In this document: one piece after another, positions 1-8,290 of the stretch
Numbering within the stretch: position 1 is the stretch's first letter
Layout of the letters: every line of letters begins with the position of its first letter
Source: Salinibacterium sp. NK8237
GTDB taxonomy: Bacteria; Actinomycetota; Actinomycetes; Actinomycetales; Microbacteriaceae
Assembly (NCBI RefSeq): GCF_015864955.1
Contig: NZ_JADYWE010000001.1
Span: forward strand, 1,302,001-1,366,000
Reading direction: 5' to 3'
Length of the DNA stretch: 64,000 nt
Program-made: the position numbers and the translations under genes
The notes under the pieces: generated by a model
What the model was told of the DNA's origin: nothing
Databases searched by the model: none
What the model saw: the letters and a program-made list of their open reading frames with translations, nothing else

Positions 1-128
1 GCCAGCAGCAGGCTGAAGCTCCCACGCGTCCGCGTGGTGGCAAGGGCCGCGCTCAGGCCGGAAGCGGACCCGTTCGCGTTGGCCAGGTAGTGCGACCCAA
101 CCGTCGCGCATCGAGCAGCGGGCGCTAA
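1..128 (+). CDS. C-terminal tail of a basic protein, possibly a DEAD/DEAH-box helicase (5' end outside window)
   Basis: An open frame enters from the left edge (first full codon at base 3) and stops with TAA at 126-128. The visible 41 residues are rich in Gln, Gly, Arg and Pro (QQQAEAPTRPRGGKGR at the start, RPNRRASSSGR at the end). Such Arg/Gly-rich unfolded tails are common at the C-terminus of actinobacterial DEAD-box RNA helicases, where they bind RNA. No catalytic motif lies inside the window, so the helicase assignment is an inference from tail composition only. A strong hairpin lies 35 bases downstream. Confidence 0.45.
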   Translation, partial: QQQAEAPTRPRGGKGRAQAGSGPVRVGQVVRPNRRASSSGR

Positions 129-162
129 GGCTCAGGCCCAGCGCAACACAGTTTTACCGTCG

Positions 163-210
163 AGGGCGGCGAATTTCACCCAGCAGTGCTGGGTTGGGGT
201 TCGTCGCCCT
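163..210. terminator. Long imperfect hairpin after the first gene
   Basis: Arms of about 21 bases, roughly 164-185 and 188-209, pair with a few mismatches (GGGCGGCGAA against TTCGTCGCCC at the base, CCCAGCA against TGCTGGG at the tip). A second small inverted repeat, CGCCCTT against AAGGGCG, follows at about 205-227. The position 35 bases after the stop codon fits a terminator, but there is no U-tract, so it could equally be a repetitive extragenic palindrome. Confidence 0.5.
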
Positions 211-238
211 TCGGCGTTTAAGGGCGAACGGTGGCTAG

Positions 239-292
239 CGGCTGGCGGCTGGCGGCTGGCGGCTGGCGGCTGGCGGCTGGCGGCTGGCGGCT
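239..292. repeat. 7-bp tandem repeat, unit CGGCTGG
   Basis: Seven exact copies of CGGCTGG in a row (239-287), a partial eighth copy to 292, and a degenerate copy just before (232-238). The array is non-coding. Because the unit is not a multiple of three within one frame, the apparent ORFs across it are repetitive artefacts. Slippage-prone arrays of this kind vary in copy number between strains. Confidence 0.9.
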
Positions 293-299
293 CAGCATC

Positions 300-413
300 A
301 CGGAAATTCAGGAGATTCTGTTTCGCACCGCGCGAACCTGTCTCAGCATCCCCGGGTTTTGGGGCATCCGCACTGGCACCGTCCGCGCCCAAACCAATTT
401 TCCTGAGTTTCCA
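300..413. repeat. MITE/REP-like element, copy 1 (inverted ends)
   Basis: The left end reads ACGGAAATTCAGGAGATTCT and the right end TTTTCCTGAGTTTCC is its near-inverse complement, giving an element of about 114 bp. A second copy lies at 519-634 with the same 22-base left end and the same spacing. The interior is only partly similar (shared TTCGCAC and a CGCGC-rich stretch near the right end). There is no open frame of its own. Confidence 0.7.
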
Positions 414-447
414 ACGTTGCGCAGCAGCGACCTACGCGCACAGCGTT

Positions 448-484
448 GCGCACAGCGCACAGCGCACAGCGCACAGCGCACAGC
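448..484. repeat. 7-bp tandem repeat, unit GCGCACA
   Basis: Five exact copies of GCGCACA (448-482) followed by GC, lying between the two MITE-like copies. Like the array at 239-292 it has a 7-bp period but an unrelated unit. Confidence 0.9.
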
Positions 485-518
485 TACTCTCCGACCGCGA
501 GCGCGGTCACGCTGCACT

Positions 519-634
519 ACGGAAATTCAGGAGATTCTGTCGAGCACGTCGTTCGCACGGCATTGCTCCCGCAGGCTTCCGCCCTTTTCATCACCGGGCG
601 CGAACACGCACCCGGTTTTTCCTGAATTTCCGAA
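519..634. repeat. MITE/REP-like element, copy 2 (inverted ends)
   Basis: The left end repeats the 22 bases found at 300-321 exactly. The right end TCCTGAATTTCCG is a perfect inverse complement of the first 13 bases of the core (CGGAAATTCAGGA), better preserved than in copy 1. Total length is about 116 bp, matching copy 1. No coding capacity is seen. Confidence 0.7.
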
Positions 635-675
635 GTCTGCACACAGAAGACCGACGGGCAGGAGCTAGCTCGCAG

Positions 676-1215
676 TTACGGTAGAACGCCGACGGAGGCG
701 AGAGCTGCGCGCAGCAGTGCTCCGCGGCCGCCTTCCATGTCGGCGGTCACTGCTTCGGAGACCGCTGCTGCTGGGCTCAGCCAAGTGAGCTCGAGCGCAT
801 CCTGACGCGGTTCGCACGTGCCGGTGACGGGAACGACGTAGGCCATCGAGACGGCATGCTGGCGGGTATCCGTGAACTGGCTTTCGCCCGGCCACGGGAA
901 GTATTCGGCGACCATGAACGGGGTCGGGCTTGCCGGCAGGAGCGGGAAGGCCATCGGGCCCAGATCCTTTTCCAGATGACGGAACAGGGCGTCGCGCAAC
1001 GTCTCGCCAAACATGACACGACCAGAGACCAGAGTGCGGGTGATCTCACCATCGTTGCCGCGCACCAGAGTGCCGACCTCAGTGACGCGACCCAGCCCAT
1101 CCACACGAACCGGCACAGCCTCAACATAGAGCAGCGGCAGTCGCCTGCGGGTCTCCGCAAGCTCTTCATCTGAAAGCCAAGACGAATTGGGATCTGGTGT
1201 GCCGACGGAGCTCAT
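676..1215 (-). CDS. Nudix-like protein of the DUF4916 family
   Basis: The 179-residue length and general pattern fit the actinobacterial DUF4916 group within the Nudix superfamily. The central segment GRVMFGETLRDALFRHLEKD sits where the Nudix box should be but lacks the full G-x5-E-x7-REUxEExGU signature, so pyrophosphohydrolase activity is doubtful. The body is a compact alpha/beta domain (LYVEAVPVRVDGLGRV, AYVVPVTG) with no signal peptide or membrane helix. It stands alone on the minus strand. Family assignment is from pattern recognition; the substrate is unknown. Confidence 0.75.
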   Translation of the reverse strand: MSSVGTPDPNSSWLSDEELAETRRRLPLLYVEAVPVRVDGLGRVTEVGTLVRGNDGEITRTLVSGRVMFGETLRDALFRHLEKDLGPMAFPLLPASPTPFMVAEYFPWPGESQFTDTRQHAVSMAYVVPVTGTCEPRQDALELTWLSPAAAVSEAVTADMEGGRGALLRAALASVGVLP

Positions 1216-1419
1216 GCTCCATTGTCACCCATCGTGCGGGTTTGGCGTGCACTCCAAGGCGGGGCGGATGCCGCGGCGGGCTGCCCAGGCCTGTGACTAG
1301 TCATCCACAATCCCACTTTCATTCGCGCAGTGCACAGCTCGCGCAACCCCCGCTGGAGGCAACAACCCTCGAATTAGCGTTCCTATCTCAGGCACTCGCC
1401 TGTCACGCGAAAGGGAACC

Positions 1420-2343
1420 ATGACCGAGAAAAACCCCTCCTCTGCGCCGTCGAGTGCTGAGTCGTCGAGTGCTGAGTCGTCGAGTGCTGAGTCGTCGAGT
1501 GCTGAGTCGTCGAGCGGGGAACTGCCCGCGTCTGATGCGCAGGAATTTGAGCCCTCCATTACACCGCCACGGGAACAGCCCGATCCGGCTGCCGCCATTG
1601 CAGCACCGGCAACCCGCCGCCGTTGGCCATGGTGGGCTTGGGCACTCCTCTTCGTAGTGCCGTTCATGTTAATTTCAGGTATGGGGGCAGCACTCATTGC
1701 CAACGTTCTGGTTAGCCAAGCGACGAGCGCTCTCATCTGTTATGCCGATGGGTACTGCAGCCTCGGGGGCAGCTCGGAGTCGACGCCGAGAGCCACTGTG
1801 GATCCGGTCGACTCGGTTGATCCGACGAACCGAGTTCCACTCGACGAAAAGGCGGTTTTCGATGGTCAGCCCGTGTGGACGCTCGCTCTCGAGTCGACGT
1901 GGCAGCCACTCACCGTCGGTCACGATGGCACCAATATCTTTCACGAAGAGGCCACCGGATGTCAGCTCATTACTTCGCAGCGCACAGCTTTTCCCAACCC
2001 CGACTCTTTAGGAGACGACTATCTTTCCTATGCGCTGGTCGATCAGGAGCTTAGGGGCCTCACAGCAAGGAATCCGAACCTGTCGATTCGAAGCCCTCTG
2101 GGGGCCACCGACCTCCCCGTCGCGGCCGCAAACAGCGACTCCACAATCGAATTCGTCACGGCAATTCTCGAACAGACCGATGCCGACGGGGTGCCCACGA
2201 CAACAGCGATTGCGGCGCGATCAATGCCAAGCTCGGAGAGCGAACTTGTCGCGACGCTGACGTGCAGCACTGCTGCGTTCGAGACGTTCGGCGAGGAATT
2301 CGAATTCTTCTCGACAGCACTCGCGGTCGCCGTCGGCCCCTAG
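1420..2343 (+). CDS. Membrane-anchored extracytoplasmic protein of unknown function with SAESS repeats
   Basis: The 307-residue protein starts at an ATG preceded by AAGGGAA. Residues 1-65 are Ser/Glu/Pro-rich and disordered, including four copies of a five-residue SAESS-type repeat encoded by a 15-bp DNA repeat. A single membrane helix follows a Trp/Arg-rich stop (RRRWPWWAWALLFVVPFML, about 67-95). The remaining ~210 residues should lie outside the cell and contain four Cys (two in ICYADGYC, two more distal), suggesting disulfides. I do not recognise the exported domain. Confidence 0.75.
   Translation: MTEKNPSSAPSSAESSSAESSSAESSSAESSSGELPASDAQEFEPSITPPREQPDPAAAIAAPATRRRWPWWAWALLFVVPFMLISGMGAALIANVLVSQATSALICYADGYCSLGGSSESTPRATVDPVDSVDPTNRVPLDEKAVFDGQPVWTLALESTWQPLTVGHDGTNIFHEEATGCQLITSQRTAFPNPDSLGDDYLSYALVDQELRGLTARNPNLSIRSPLGATDLPVAAANSDSTIEFVTAILEQTDADGVPTTTAIAARSMPSSESELVATLTCSTAAFETFGEEFEFFSTALAVAVGP
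1451..1510 (+). repeat. 15-bp in-frame tandem repeat inside the coding region
   Basis: Four exact copies of CGAGTGCTGAGTCGT plus the start of a fifth. The unit is five codons long, so copy-number change alters the length of the cytoplasmic linker without breaking the frame. Confidence 0.9.
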
Positions 2344-2366
2344 CCGCGGCGCGTAGGCTTTGGGTC

Positions 2367-2990
2367 ATGCAGATCGATTCCTCCGCAGTGCTCTGGTCGG
2401 CCCCTGAACGCGAACGGGCCGGCCGCCCGCTCATCGTGTTGTTACACGGGTATGGGTCTCACGAGGGCGATCTGTTCTCGCTCGCTCCCGCCCTGCCCCT
2501 CGGCCCCGTGATCGCCTCGCTGCGCGCGCCGATCCCCGAGAGCGGTGGGTTCTCGTGGTTCCCCATCGACCTCAGTGGTGGCGGTCTCCCCCAGGTTTCT
2601 GGTGTGGATGACGCAGCCAACGCCGTGCTCGAATGGCTTGATGCCCAGCAGTACACGAGTGTGAGCCTCCTCGGTTTCTCGCAAGGGGCGGCCATGTCGC
2701 TCCAGCTATTGCGGCTCGCCCCGGAACGCTTCACGAGTGCCGTCGCACTCTCCGGGTTCGTGGCCAGTGCCGAGCACCCCGGAGATGCGGCGCTCACGAG
2801 CATCCGTCCACCCGTGTTTTGGGGCCGTGGCACCGACGACCCGGTTATTCCGACCGCCGCAATCGAGCGCACCGAGGAATGGCTTGTTGGTCACACGCGT
2901 GCCGAGACCCGCATCTATGAGGGGCTCGCGCACGCAATCTCGACCGACGAGCTCAACGACTTCGTGAGCTTTCTGCACACGCACTCGTAA
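2367..2990 (+). CDS. Phospholipase/carboxylesterase-type alpha/beta hydrolase
   Basis: The 207-residue protein has the LLHGYGSHEGD oxyanion segment near residue 30, the nucleophile elbow GFSQGA in the middle, the acid in GTDDPVIP and a His in GLAHAIS near the end. This is the catalytic Ser-Asp-His triad of the small carboxylesterase/lysophospholipase family. The open frame extends upstream to 2262, but the ATG at 2367 is chosen because the fold begins there and the longer frame overlaps the previous gene. No signal peptide is seen, so it is cytosolic. The natural ester substrate cannot be told. Confidence 0.88.
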   Translation: MQIDSSAVLWSAPERERAGRPLIVLLHGYGSHEGDLFSLAPALPLGPVIASLRAPIPESGGFSWFPIDLSGGGLPQVSGVDDAANAVLEWLDAQQYTSVSLLGFSQGAAMSLQLLRLAPERFTSAVALSGFVASAEHPGDAALTSIRPPVFWGRGTDDPVIPTAAIERTEEWLVGHTRAETRIYEGLAHAISTDELNDFVSFLHTHS

Positions 2991-3044
2991 CGAGTTGGCG
3001 CCCTTTACGAAAACTGAGACCGCCACACACGGTAGGAGCACACA

Positions 3045-3338
3045 CTGTCCGGACGATTCTCTCTAAGCGCCGACAAGATAGTAGTCGCGAGTTTCTCTTT
3101 AGCAATTGCCATCGGGATTTTGGCAATCGCAGCAATGCTTCTCGCTGCGATTGCTTTCAGCAACGGAACGACGATCAGCATCCCGTTCCTTGCGACATTC
3201 GATGGATTTCGAGGAACGTCCACCTCTCCTTCGGTAACGATCTCCGGCTCATGGATCGCAGCAGCGGTTGTCGCAGTGATTCTTACTCTGCCGCTCAGCG
3301 TCGTCGCCTTCCGGACGAACCGCGAAACAGCCGAGTAG
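3045..3338 (+). CDS. Small two-helix membrane protein with probable CTG start
   Basis: The 97-residue frame encodes two hydrophobic helices (about residues 12-40, VVASFSLAIAIGILAIAAML, and 71-90, WIAAAVVAVILTLPLSVVAF) joined by an extracytoplasmic Thr/Ser-rich loop. Start choice: an in-frame TAG lies at 3033-3035, and the only start-like codon giving a complete first helix is CTG at 3045, placed 6 bases after GGTAGGAG (3031-3038). The next candidate, TTG at 3120, would cut the first helix and has no ribosome site. Function unknown. Confidence 0.55.
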   Translation: MSGRFSLSADKIVVASFSLAIAIGILAIAAMLLAAIAFSNGTTISIPFLATFDGFRGTSTSPSVTISGSWIAAAVVAVILTLPLSVVAFRTNRETAE

Positions 3339-3442
3339 TCGTGCATGCCTCCTAGCTTGCTGTAGCGCGGGTCGGCACTCCCGCTGCACGCCTACGGCGA
3401 AATCCGTAGGGCACTGTCAGGGGTTGCGACGAAGATAGAACA

Positions 3443-6400
3443 ATGAGCGATGTGCTCGGCAAATTTTCGCCCGCCACCCGAGAGTGGTTCCAGGGCGCGT
3501 TCGATGCTGCCACCCCGGCCCAACTCGGCGCCTGGGATGCCGTCTCGTCCGGAGCCAACGCGCTCGTCGTTGCGCCCACCGGTTCCGGTAAGACGCTCGC
3601 CGCATTCCTCTGGGCGATCGACCAACTTGCGTCGAGCCCTCCCCCCGCCAACCCGAAACAGCGCACTCGCGTTCTCTACATTTCTCCGCTGAAAGCTCTC
3701 GGCGTTGACGTCGAACGCAACCTTCGCGCCCCTCTCGTCGGCGTCACGCAAACCGCTCGGCGGCTCGGGCTCGGCGAGACCGACATCACTGTGGGCGTGC
3801 GATCGGGAGACACCACCGCGCAAGACCGCCGGCTGCTCGCAAGGCTCCCTCCCGATATCCTCATCACGACCCCTGAGTCGCTGTATTTGATGCTCACCTC
3901 GGCGGCCCGCGAGACCCTCAAGAACGTCGACACCGTCATCATCGATGAGGTGCACGCCGTTGCGGCCACCAAACGTGGCGCGCATCTGGCGTTGTCGCTC
4001 GAGCGGTTGGATGCTCTGCTCGCGAAACCCGTGCAGCGCATCGGCCTCTCCGCCACCGTGCGTCCGATCGAAGAAGTTGCTCGGTTCCTGGGCGGACGCG
4101 CCCCGGTCACGATCGTGCATCCGCCATCGGCGAAGACCTTCGAGTTGAGCGTCGTTGTTCCCGTTCCCGACATGACCATCCCCGGCACCGTGGCCTCCGC
4201 GCGCGGCAAGGCCGGCGGCGGCGATGGCAGCGACGACGAGGCGACTCCGGAATCAGCGGCATCCCTGTGGCCGCACGTCGAAGAACGCATTGTCGATGCG
4301 ATTCTCGAGCACCGGTCGACGATTGTGTTTGCGAATTCGCGGAGGTTGGCCGAACGGTTGACCGCCCGTCTCAACGAGATCTACGACGAACGGCTCAGCG
4401 ACGGCGCCACGAGTGGTGACGGTGGTGAAGGGGCTGGTGCTGACGGTGGCACCGGAAATGCTGCAGCCGTTCTCGAGCGCTCCCAAGCCAGCGCGGATGC
4501 CGCCGCCTACGCCGCCCCGCAGCAACCGTGGAAGCCGCCCGCTCAGATGATGGCGCAGGGCGGATCCACGATGGGCGCCGCCCCGCTGCTGGCCCGCGCG
4601 CATCACGGCTCGGTCAGCAAAGATCAACGCGCGATCATCGAAGACGATCTCAAGACGGGCGTGCTGCGCTGCGTCGTTGCGACGAGCTCGCTCGAACTCG
4701 GAATCGACATGGGTGCCGTCGATCTGGTCATCCAGGTGGAGTCGCCGCCGTCGGTCGCGAGTGGGCTTCAGCGCATTGGACGAGCCGGGCATCAGGTCGG
4801 GGAGATTTCCAAGGGTGTGCTGTTTCCGAAGCACCGCACCGACCTCATCCACACGTCTGTCGCCGTTGAGCGGATGCGCAGCGGGCAGATCGAAGCCCTC
4901 TCGGTTCCGACAAACCCGCTTGACGTACTCGCGCAGCAGACCGTCGCCGCCGTCGCCCTCGACGAGATCGACATCGAAGAGTGGTTCGACACCGTGCGCC
5001 GCAGCGCCCCGTTCTCGACCCTGCCGCGCAGTGCCTTCGACGCGACCCTCGACCTGCTGAGCGGGCTCTACCCGAGCGACGAATTCTCCGAACTGCGACC
5101 GCGTGTGGTGTGGGATCGCGTGGCCGGCACCCTCAGCGGTCGCCCCGGAGCCCAACGTCTCGCCGTCACCTCGGGCGGCACCATCCCCGACCGCGGCCTC
5201 TTCGGCGTCTTCATGATCGGCGGCGAAGCGGGAGCTCCCGGCCGTCGCGTCGGTGAACTCGACGAAGAGATGGTCTACGAATCACGCGTCGGCGACGTCT
5301 TCGCCCTCGGCACCACGAGCTGGCGCATCGAAGACATCACCCACGATCAAGTGCTCGTCTCCCCCGCCTTTGGCCAGCCCGGCCGCGTTCCGTTCTGGAA
5401 GGGTGATGGCCTGGGCCGCCCGGCAGAACTGGGCGAAGCTATCGGAGCGTTCACTAAGGAAATTGCTACGGCATCCGCTGACGATGCACGCGCGCGGGCA
5501 GAGTCGATCGGGCTCGATGAGCACGCCGTCACCAACCTGATCGCCCTCGTGACCGAGCAGAAGGCATCCACCGGTCACGTGCCGAGCGACACCACCCTCG
5601 TCGTCGAACGCTTTCGGGATGAGCTGGGCGACTGGCGCGTGATCTTGCATTCCCCGTACGGCATGCCCGTGCACGCACCGTGGGCGTTGGCGATTACGGC
5701 GCGCATCCGCGAACAGCTGGGCGTGGATGGCGCGGCCATGGCCGGTGACGATGGCATCGTCGTGCGCATCCCCGACACCGATGCCGCGCCGCCCGGCGCC
5801 GACCTGTTTGTGTTCGACGCTGACGAGCTCGAGCAGATTGTCACGGAAGAAGTCGGTGGATCGGCGCTGTTCGCCGCACGGTTTAGGGAGTGCGCCGCTC
5901 GCGCGCTGCTGTTGCCGCGCCGCGACCCCGGCAAGCGTTCGCCGCTGTGGCAACAACGCCAGCGGGCCTCGCAGCTGCTGGATGTCGCGCGCAAGTACCC
6001 GAGCTTTCCGATCGTGCTCGAGACCGTGCGCGAAGTGCTGCAAGACGTGTACGACCTGCCGGCGCTCACGACGCTGACGAAGCGCATCGCCAGCCGCGGC
6101 ATCCGCGTGATGGAGACTGAGACAGATGTGCCGTCGCCGTTCGCGCGCAGCCTACTGTTCGGCTATATGGCCGCTTTCGTATACGAGGGCGATTCGCCGC
6201 TGGCCGAGCGTCGTGCCGCCGCGCTCTCGCTCGACCCAGCGCTGCTCGCCGAGCTTCTCGGTCGGGCCGAACTTCGCGAACTGCTCGACCCCGACGTGAT
6301 CGCCCAGACTGAGAACGAGTTGCAGCGGCTGGTGCCCGAGCGTCATGCTCGGGATGCTGAGGGCATCGTCGATCTGCTGCGCGTGCTTGGCCCGCAGACT

Positions 6401-8290
6401 GTCGCCGAGATCGAGGCCCGCTCGCTCGTGACCGGTGCCGCCCTCGCCACTGACTTGGCTGGCCTCGCGAAAGCGAACCGGGTTCTCGAAGTGACCATTG
6501 CGGGCGAACGCCGCTGGGCTGGCATCGAAGACTCCGCGCGGCTGCGGGATGCCCTCGGGGTTCCGCTGCCGATTGGTGTGCCCGCCGCGTTTATCGAGCC
6601 CGTTGATGATCCCGTCGGCGACCTTGTCAGTCGCTACGCCCGCACCCACGGACCCTTCACACTGGCGGATGCCGCAGCCCGCTTCGGTCTCGGAACCGCC
6701 GTCGTGCACGACACCCTGCGTCGGCTCGCGGCCGACCGTCGCGTCGTCGACGGCGAGTTTCGCCCCGGCGCGAGCGGCACCGAGTGGTGCTCGGTGGATG
6801 TGCTGCGTCGCCTGCGCAGTCGCTCGCTTGCGGCACTGCGGCAAGAGGTCGAGCCGGTGTCCCACGCGACTCTTGGACGGTTCCTACCCGCGTGGCAACA
6901 CGTGTCCGCTGCCGGTGACTCACTGCGCGGGATTGATGGTCTGGCCCAAGTGATCGACCAACTGGCTGGATACTCGGCTCCGGCATCCGCGTGGGAGAAC
7001 TTCATTCTGAGTGCCCGCATTCGCGACTATTCGCCCGCGTGGCTCGACGAGCTGACGACGTCGGGCGAAGTGGTGTGGGCCGGGCAAGGTGCGCTGGCGG
7101 GTAACGATGGCTGGATCAGTTTGCACCCCGCGGCGACCGCAGCGCTGACGCTGCCCGAGCCTGATCGCGATGGGCTGAGTGAGCTGCAGCAGAGCATTCT
7201 CGAGGCGTTGGCCGGTGGCGGTGCGTTCTTCTTTAGGCAGCTGTCGAATCAGGTGGGCAGCACGGATGACAAGGTTCTGCTGAAGGAATTGTGGGATTTG
7301 GTGTGGCGCTCGCTCATCACGAACGACAGCTTTGCGCCCCTGCGCGCGCACCTCGGAGGAACCGTGCGGGCCACTCGGGCACCGCGTCCGGCACGGGCTC
7401 GCGCCTATCGCGGACGTGTTTCGACGGTCGCGCAGGCGGGGCCGCCGAGTGCGTCCGGCCGGTGGGCGCTGCTCGAAACTGCCGAGGGTGAGACGACGGT
7501 GCGCGCCAAGTCGACTGCCGAGTTGATGCTCGAACGGCACGCTGTCGTCACGCGCGGCGCGGTCGTGAGCGAGGGCATCCGCGGTGGCTTCGCCCTGACC
7601 TACCGCGTGCTGAGCGGCTTCGAAGAGACCGGTCGCGCCCGTCGCGGTTACTTCATCGAGGGGCTCGGTGCCGCCCAGTTCGCGACCGGAGCCACCGTTG
7701 ACCGCCTGCGTGGTTTCACTCGGGATCCGGATGCTGCGCCCCAACTTTTGGCGATCACTCTCGCCGCGACCGACCCCGCCAACCCCTACGGGGCTGCTCT
7801 CGGTTGGCCTGGGCTCGGTGGCGAGGATGCTGGGGCTGAGGGTGGTGACGCCGGAGTCGGTGCTGATGGTGCTGCCGGCACGGCTGCTGCTGGCAAGACT
7901 AGTGCTGGCGCTGGGGCCGCTGGCGACGACACCTCGGACGCGTGGGCTGCAACGTCGGCATCGGCATCCGCTGCCGCATCCGCAAAGCCCATCGCTGACT
8001 CCCCCAAAAAGCATCGCCCCGGCCGCAAGGCGGGTGCGATCGTCGTGATGGTCGATGGGCACCTTGCCCTTTACCTAGAGCGCGGCGGCAAGTCGTTGCT
8101 CGCGTTCGATCTGGAACCAGCCGTCGTGGATGCCGCAACTCGCTCACTCACGAGCACCCTGCGCGGAACGCTGCCAAAACTCCGCATCGAGAAGGTCAAC
8201 GGTGATTTCGCCGTCGGCACCCCGGTGGGAAAAGCGCTCGTGGAGGCCGGATTCGTCGCAACACCGCAGGGGTTGAGGCTTCGTGCCTGA
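3443..8290 (+). CDS. lhr: Lhr-type large ATP-dependent helicase
   Basis: The 1615-residue superfamily-2 helicase has Walker A PTGSGKT (45-51), DEVH (168-171), SAT (203-205) and the C-terminal RecA motifs TSSLELGID and QRIGRAGHQ. The long region behind them matches the full-length Lhr type with winged-helix, Lhr-specific and crosslink-repair-like domains. Actinobacterial Lhr is a DNA-damage-inducible 3'-5' helicase. Two Gly/Ala-rich low-complexity insertions, at about residues 320-375 and 1455-1515, make it longer than usual. The gene overlaps the nei start by 8 bases, so the two are translated together. Confidence 0.95.
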   Translation: MSDVLGKFSPATREWFQGAFDAATPAQLGAWDAVSSGANALVVAPTGSGKTLAAFLWAIDQLASSPPPANPKQRTRVLYISPLKALGVDVERNLRAPLVGVTQTARRLGLGETDITVGVRSGDTTAQDRRLLARLPPDILITTPESLYLMLTSAARETLKNVDTVIIDEVHAVAATKRGAHLALSLERLDALLAKPVQRIGLSATVRPIEEVARFLGGRAPVTIVHPPSAKTFELSVVVPVPDMTIPGTVASARGKAGGGDGSDDEATPESAASLWPHVEERIVDAILEHRSTIVFANSRRLAERLTARLNEIYDERLSDGATSGDGGEGAGADGGTGNAAAVLERSQASADAAAYAAPQQPWKPPAQMMAQGGSTMGAAPLLARAHHGSVSKDQRAIIEDDLKTGVLRCVVATSSLELGIDMGAVDLVIQVESPPSVASGLQRIGRAGHQVGEISKGVLFPKHRTDLIHTSVAVERMRSGQIEALSVPTNPLDVLAQQTVAAVALDEIDIEEWFDTVRRSAPFSTLPRSAFDATLDLLSGLYPSDEFSELRPRVVWDRVAGTLSGRPGAQRLAVTSGGTIPDRGLFGVFMIGGEAGAPGRRVGELDEEMVYESRVGDVFALGTTSWRIEDITHDQVLVSPAFGQPGRVPFWKGDGLGRPAELGEAIGAFTKEIATASADDARARAESIGLDEHAVTNLIALVTEQKASTGHVPSDTTLVVERFRDELGDWRVILHSPYGMPVHAPWALAITARIREQLGVDGAAMAGDDGIVVRIPDTDAAPPGADLFVFDADELEQIVTEEVGGSALFAARFRECAARALLLPRRDPGKRSPLWQQRQRASQLLDVARKYPSFPIVLETVREVLQDVYDLPALTTLTKRIASRGIRVMETETDVPSPFARSLLFGYMAAFVYEGDSPLAERRAAALSLDPALLAELLGRAELRELLDPDVIAQTENELQRLVPERHARDAEGIVDLLRVLGPQTVAEIEARSLVTGAALATDLAGLAKANRVLEVTIAGERRWAGIEDSARLRDALGVPLPIGVPAAFIEPVDDPVGDLVSRYARTHGPFTLADAAARFGLGTAVVHDTLRRLAADRRVVDGEFRPGASGTEWCSVDVLRRLRSRSLAALRQEVEPVSHATLGRFLPAWQHVSAAGDSLRGIDGLAQVIDQLAGYSAPASAWENFILSARIRDYSPAWLDELTTSGEVVWAGQGALAGNDGWISLHPAATAALTLPEPDRDGLSELQQSILEALAGGGAFFFRQLSNQVGSTDDKVLLKELWDLVWRSLITNDSFAPLRAHLGGTVRATRAPRPARARAYRGRVSTVAQAGPPSASGRWALLETAEGETTVRAKSTAELMLERHAVVTRGAVVSEGIRGGFALTYRVLSGFEETGRARRGYFIEGLGAAQFATGATVDRLRGFTRDPDAAPQLLAITLAATDPANPYGAALGWPGLGGEDAGAEGGDAGVGADGAAGTAAAGKTSAGAGAAGDDTSDAWAATSASASAAASAKPIADSPKKHRPGRKAGAIVVMVDGHLALYLERGGKSLLAFDLEPAVVDAATRSLTSTLRGTLPKLRIEKVNGDFAVGTPVGKALVEAGFVATPQGLRLRA

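Noticed and set aside
448..484. Possible CRISPR array
   Set aside because: Units are 7 bp with no spacers; there are no cas genes.
231..668. Open frames across the repeat field (145 and 69-86 residues)
   Set aside because: Their proteins are translations of 7-bp tandem repeats with no ribosome site or folded pattern.
6920..8062. 380-residue frame opposite lhr
   Set aside because: Antisense shadow inside a coding region with clear protein motifs.
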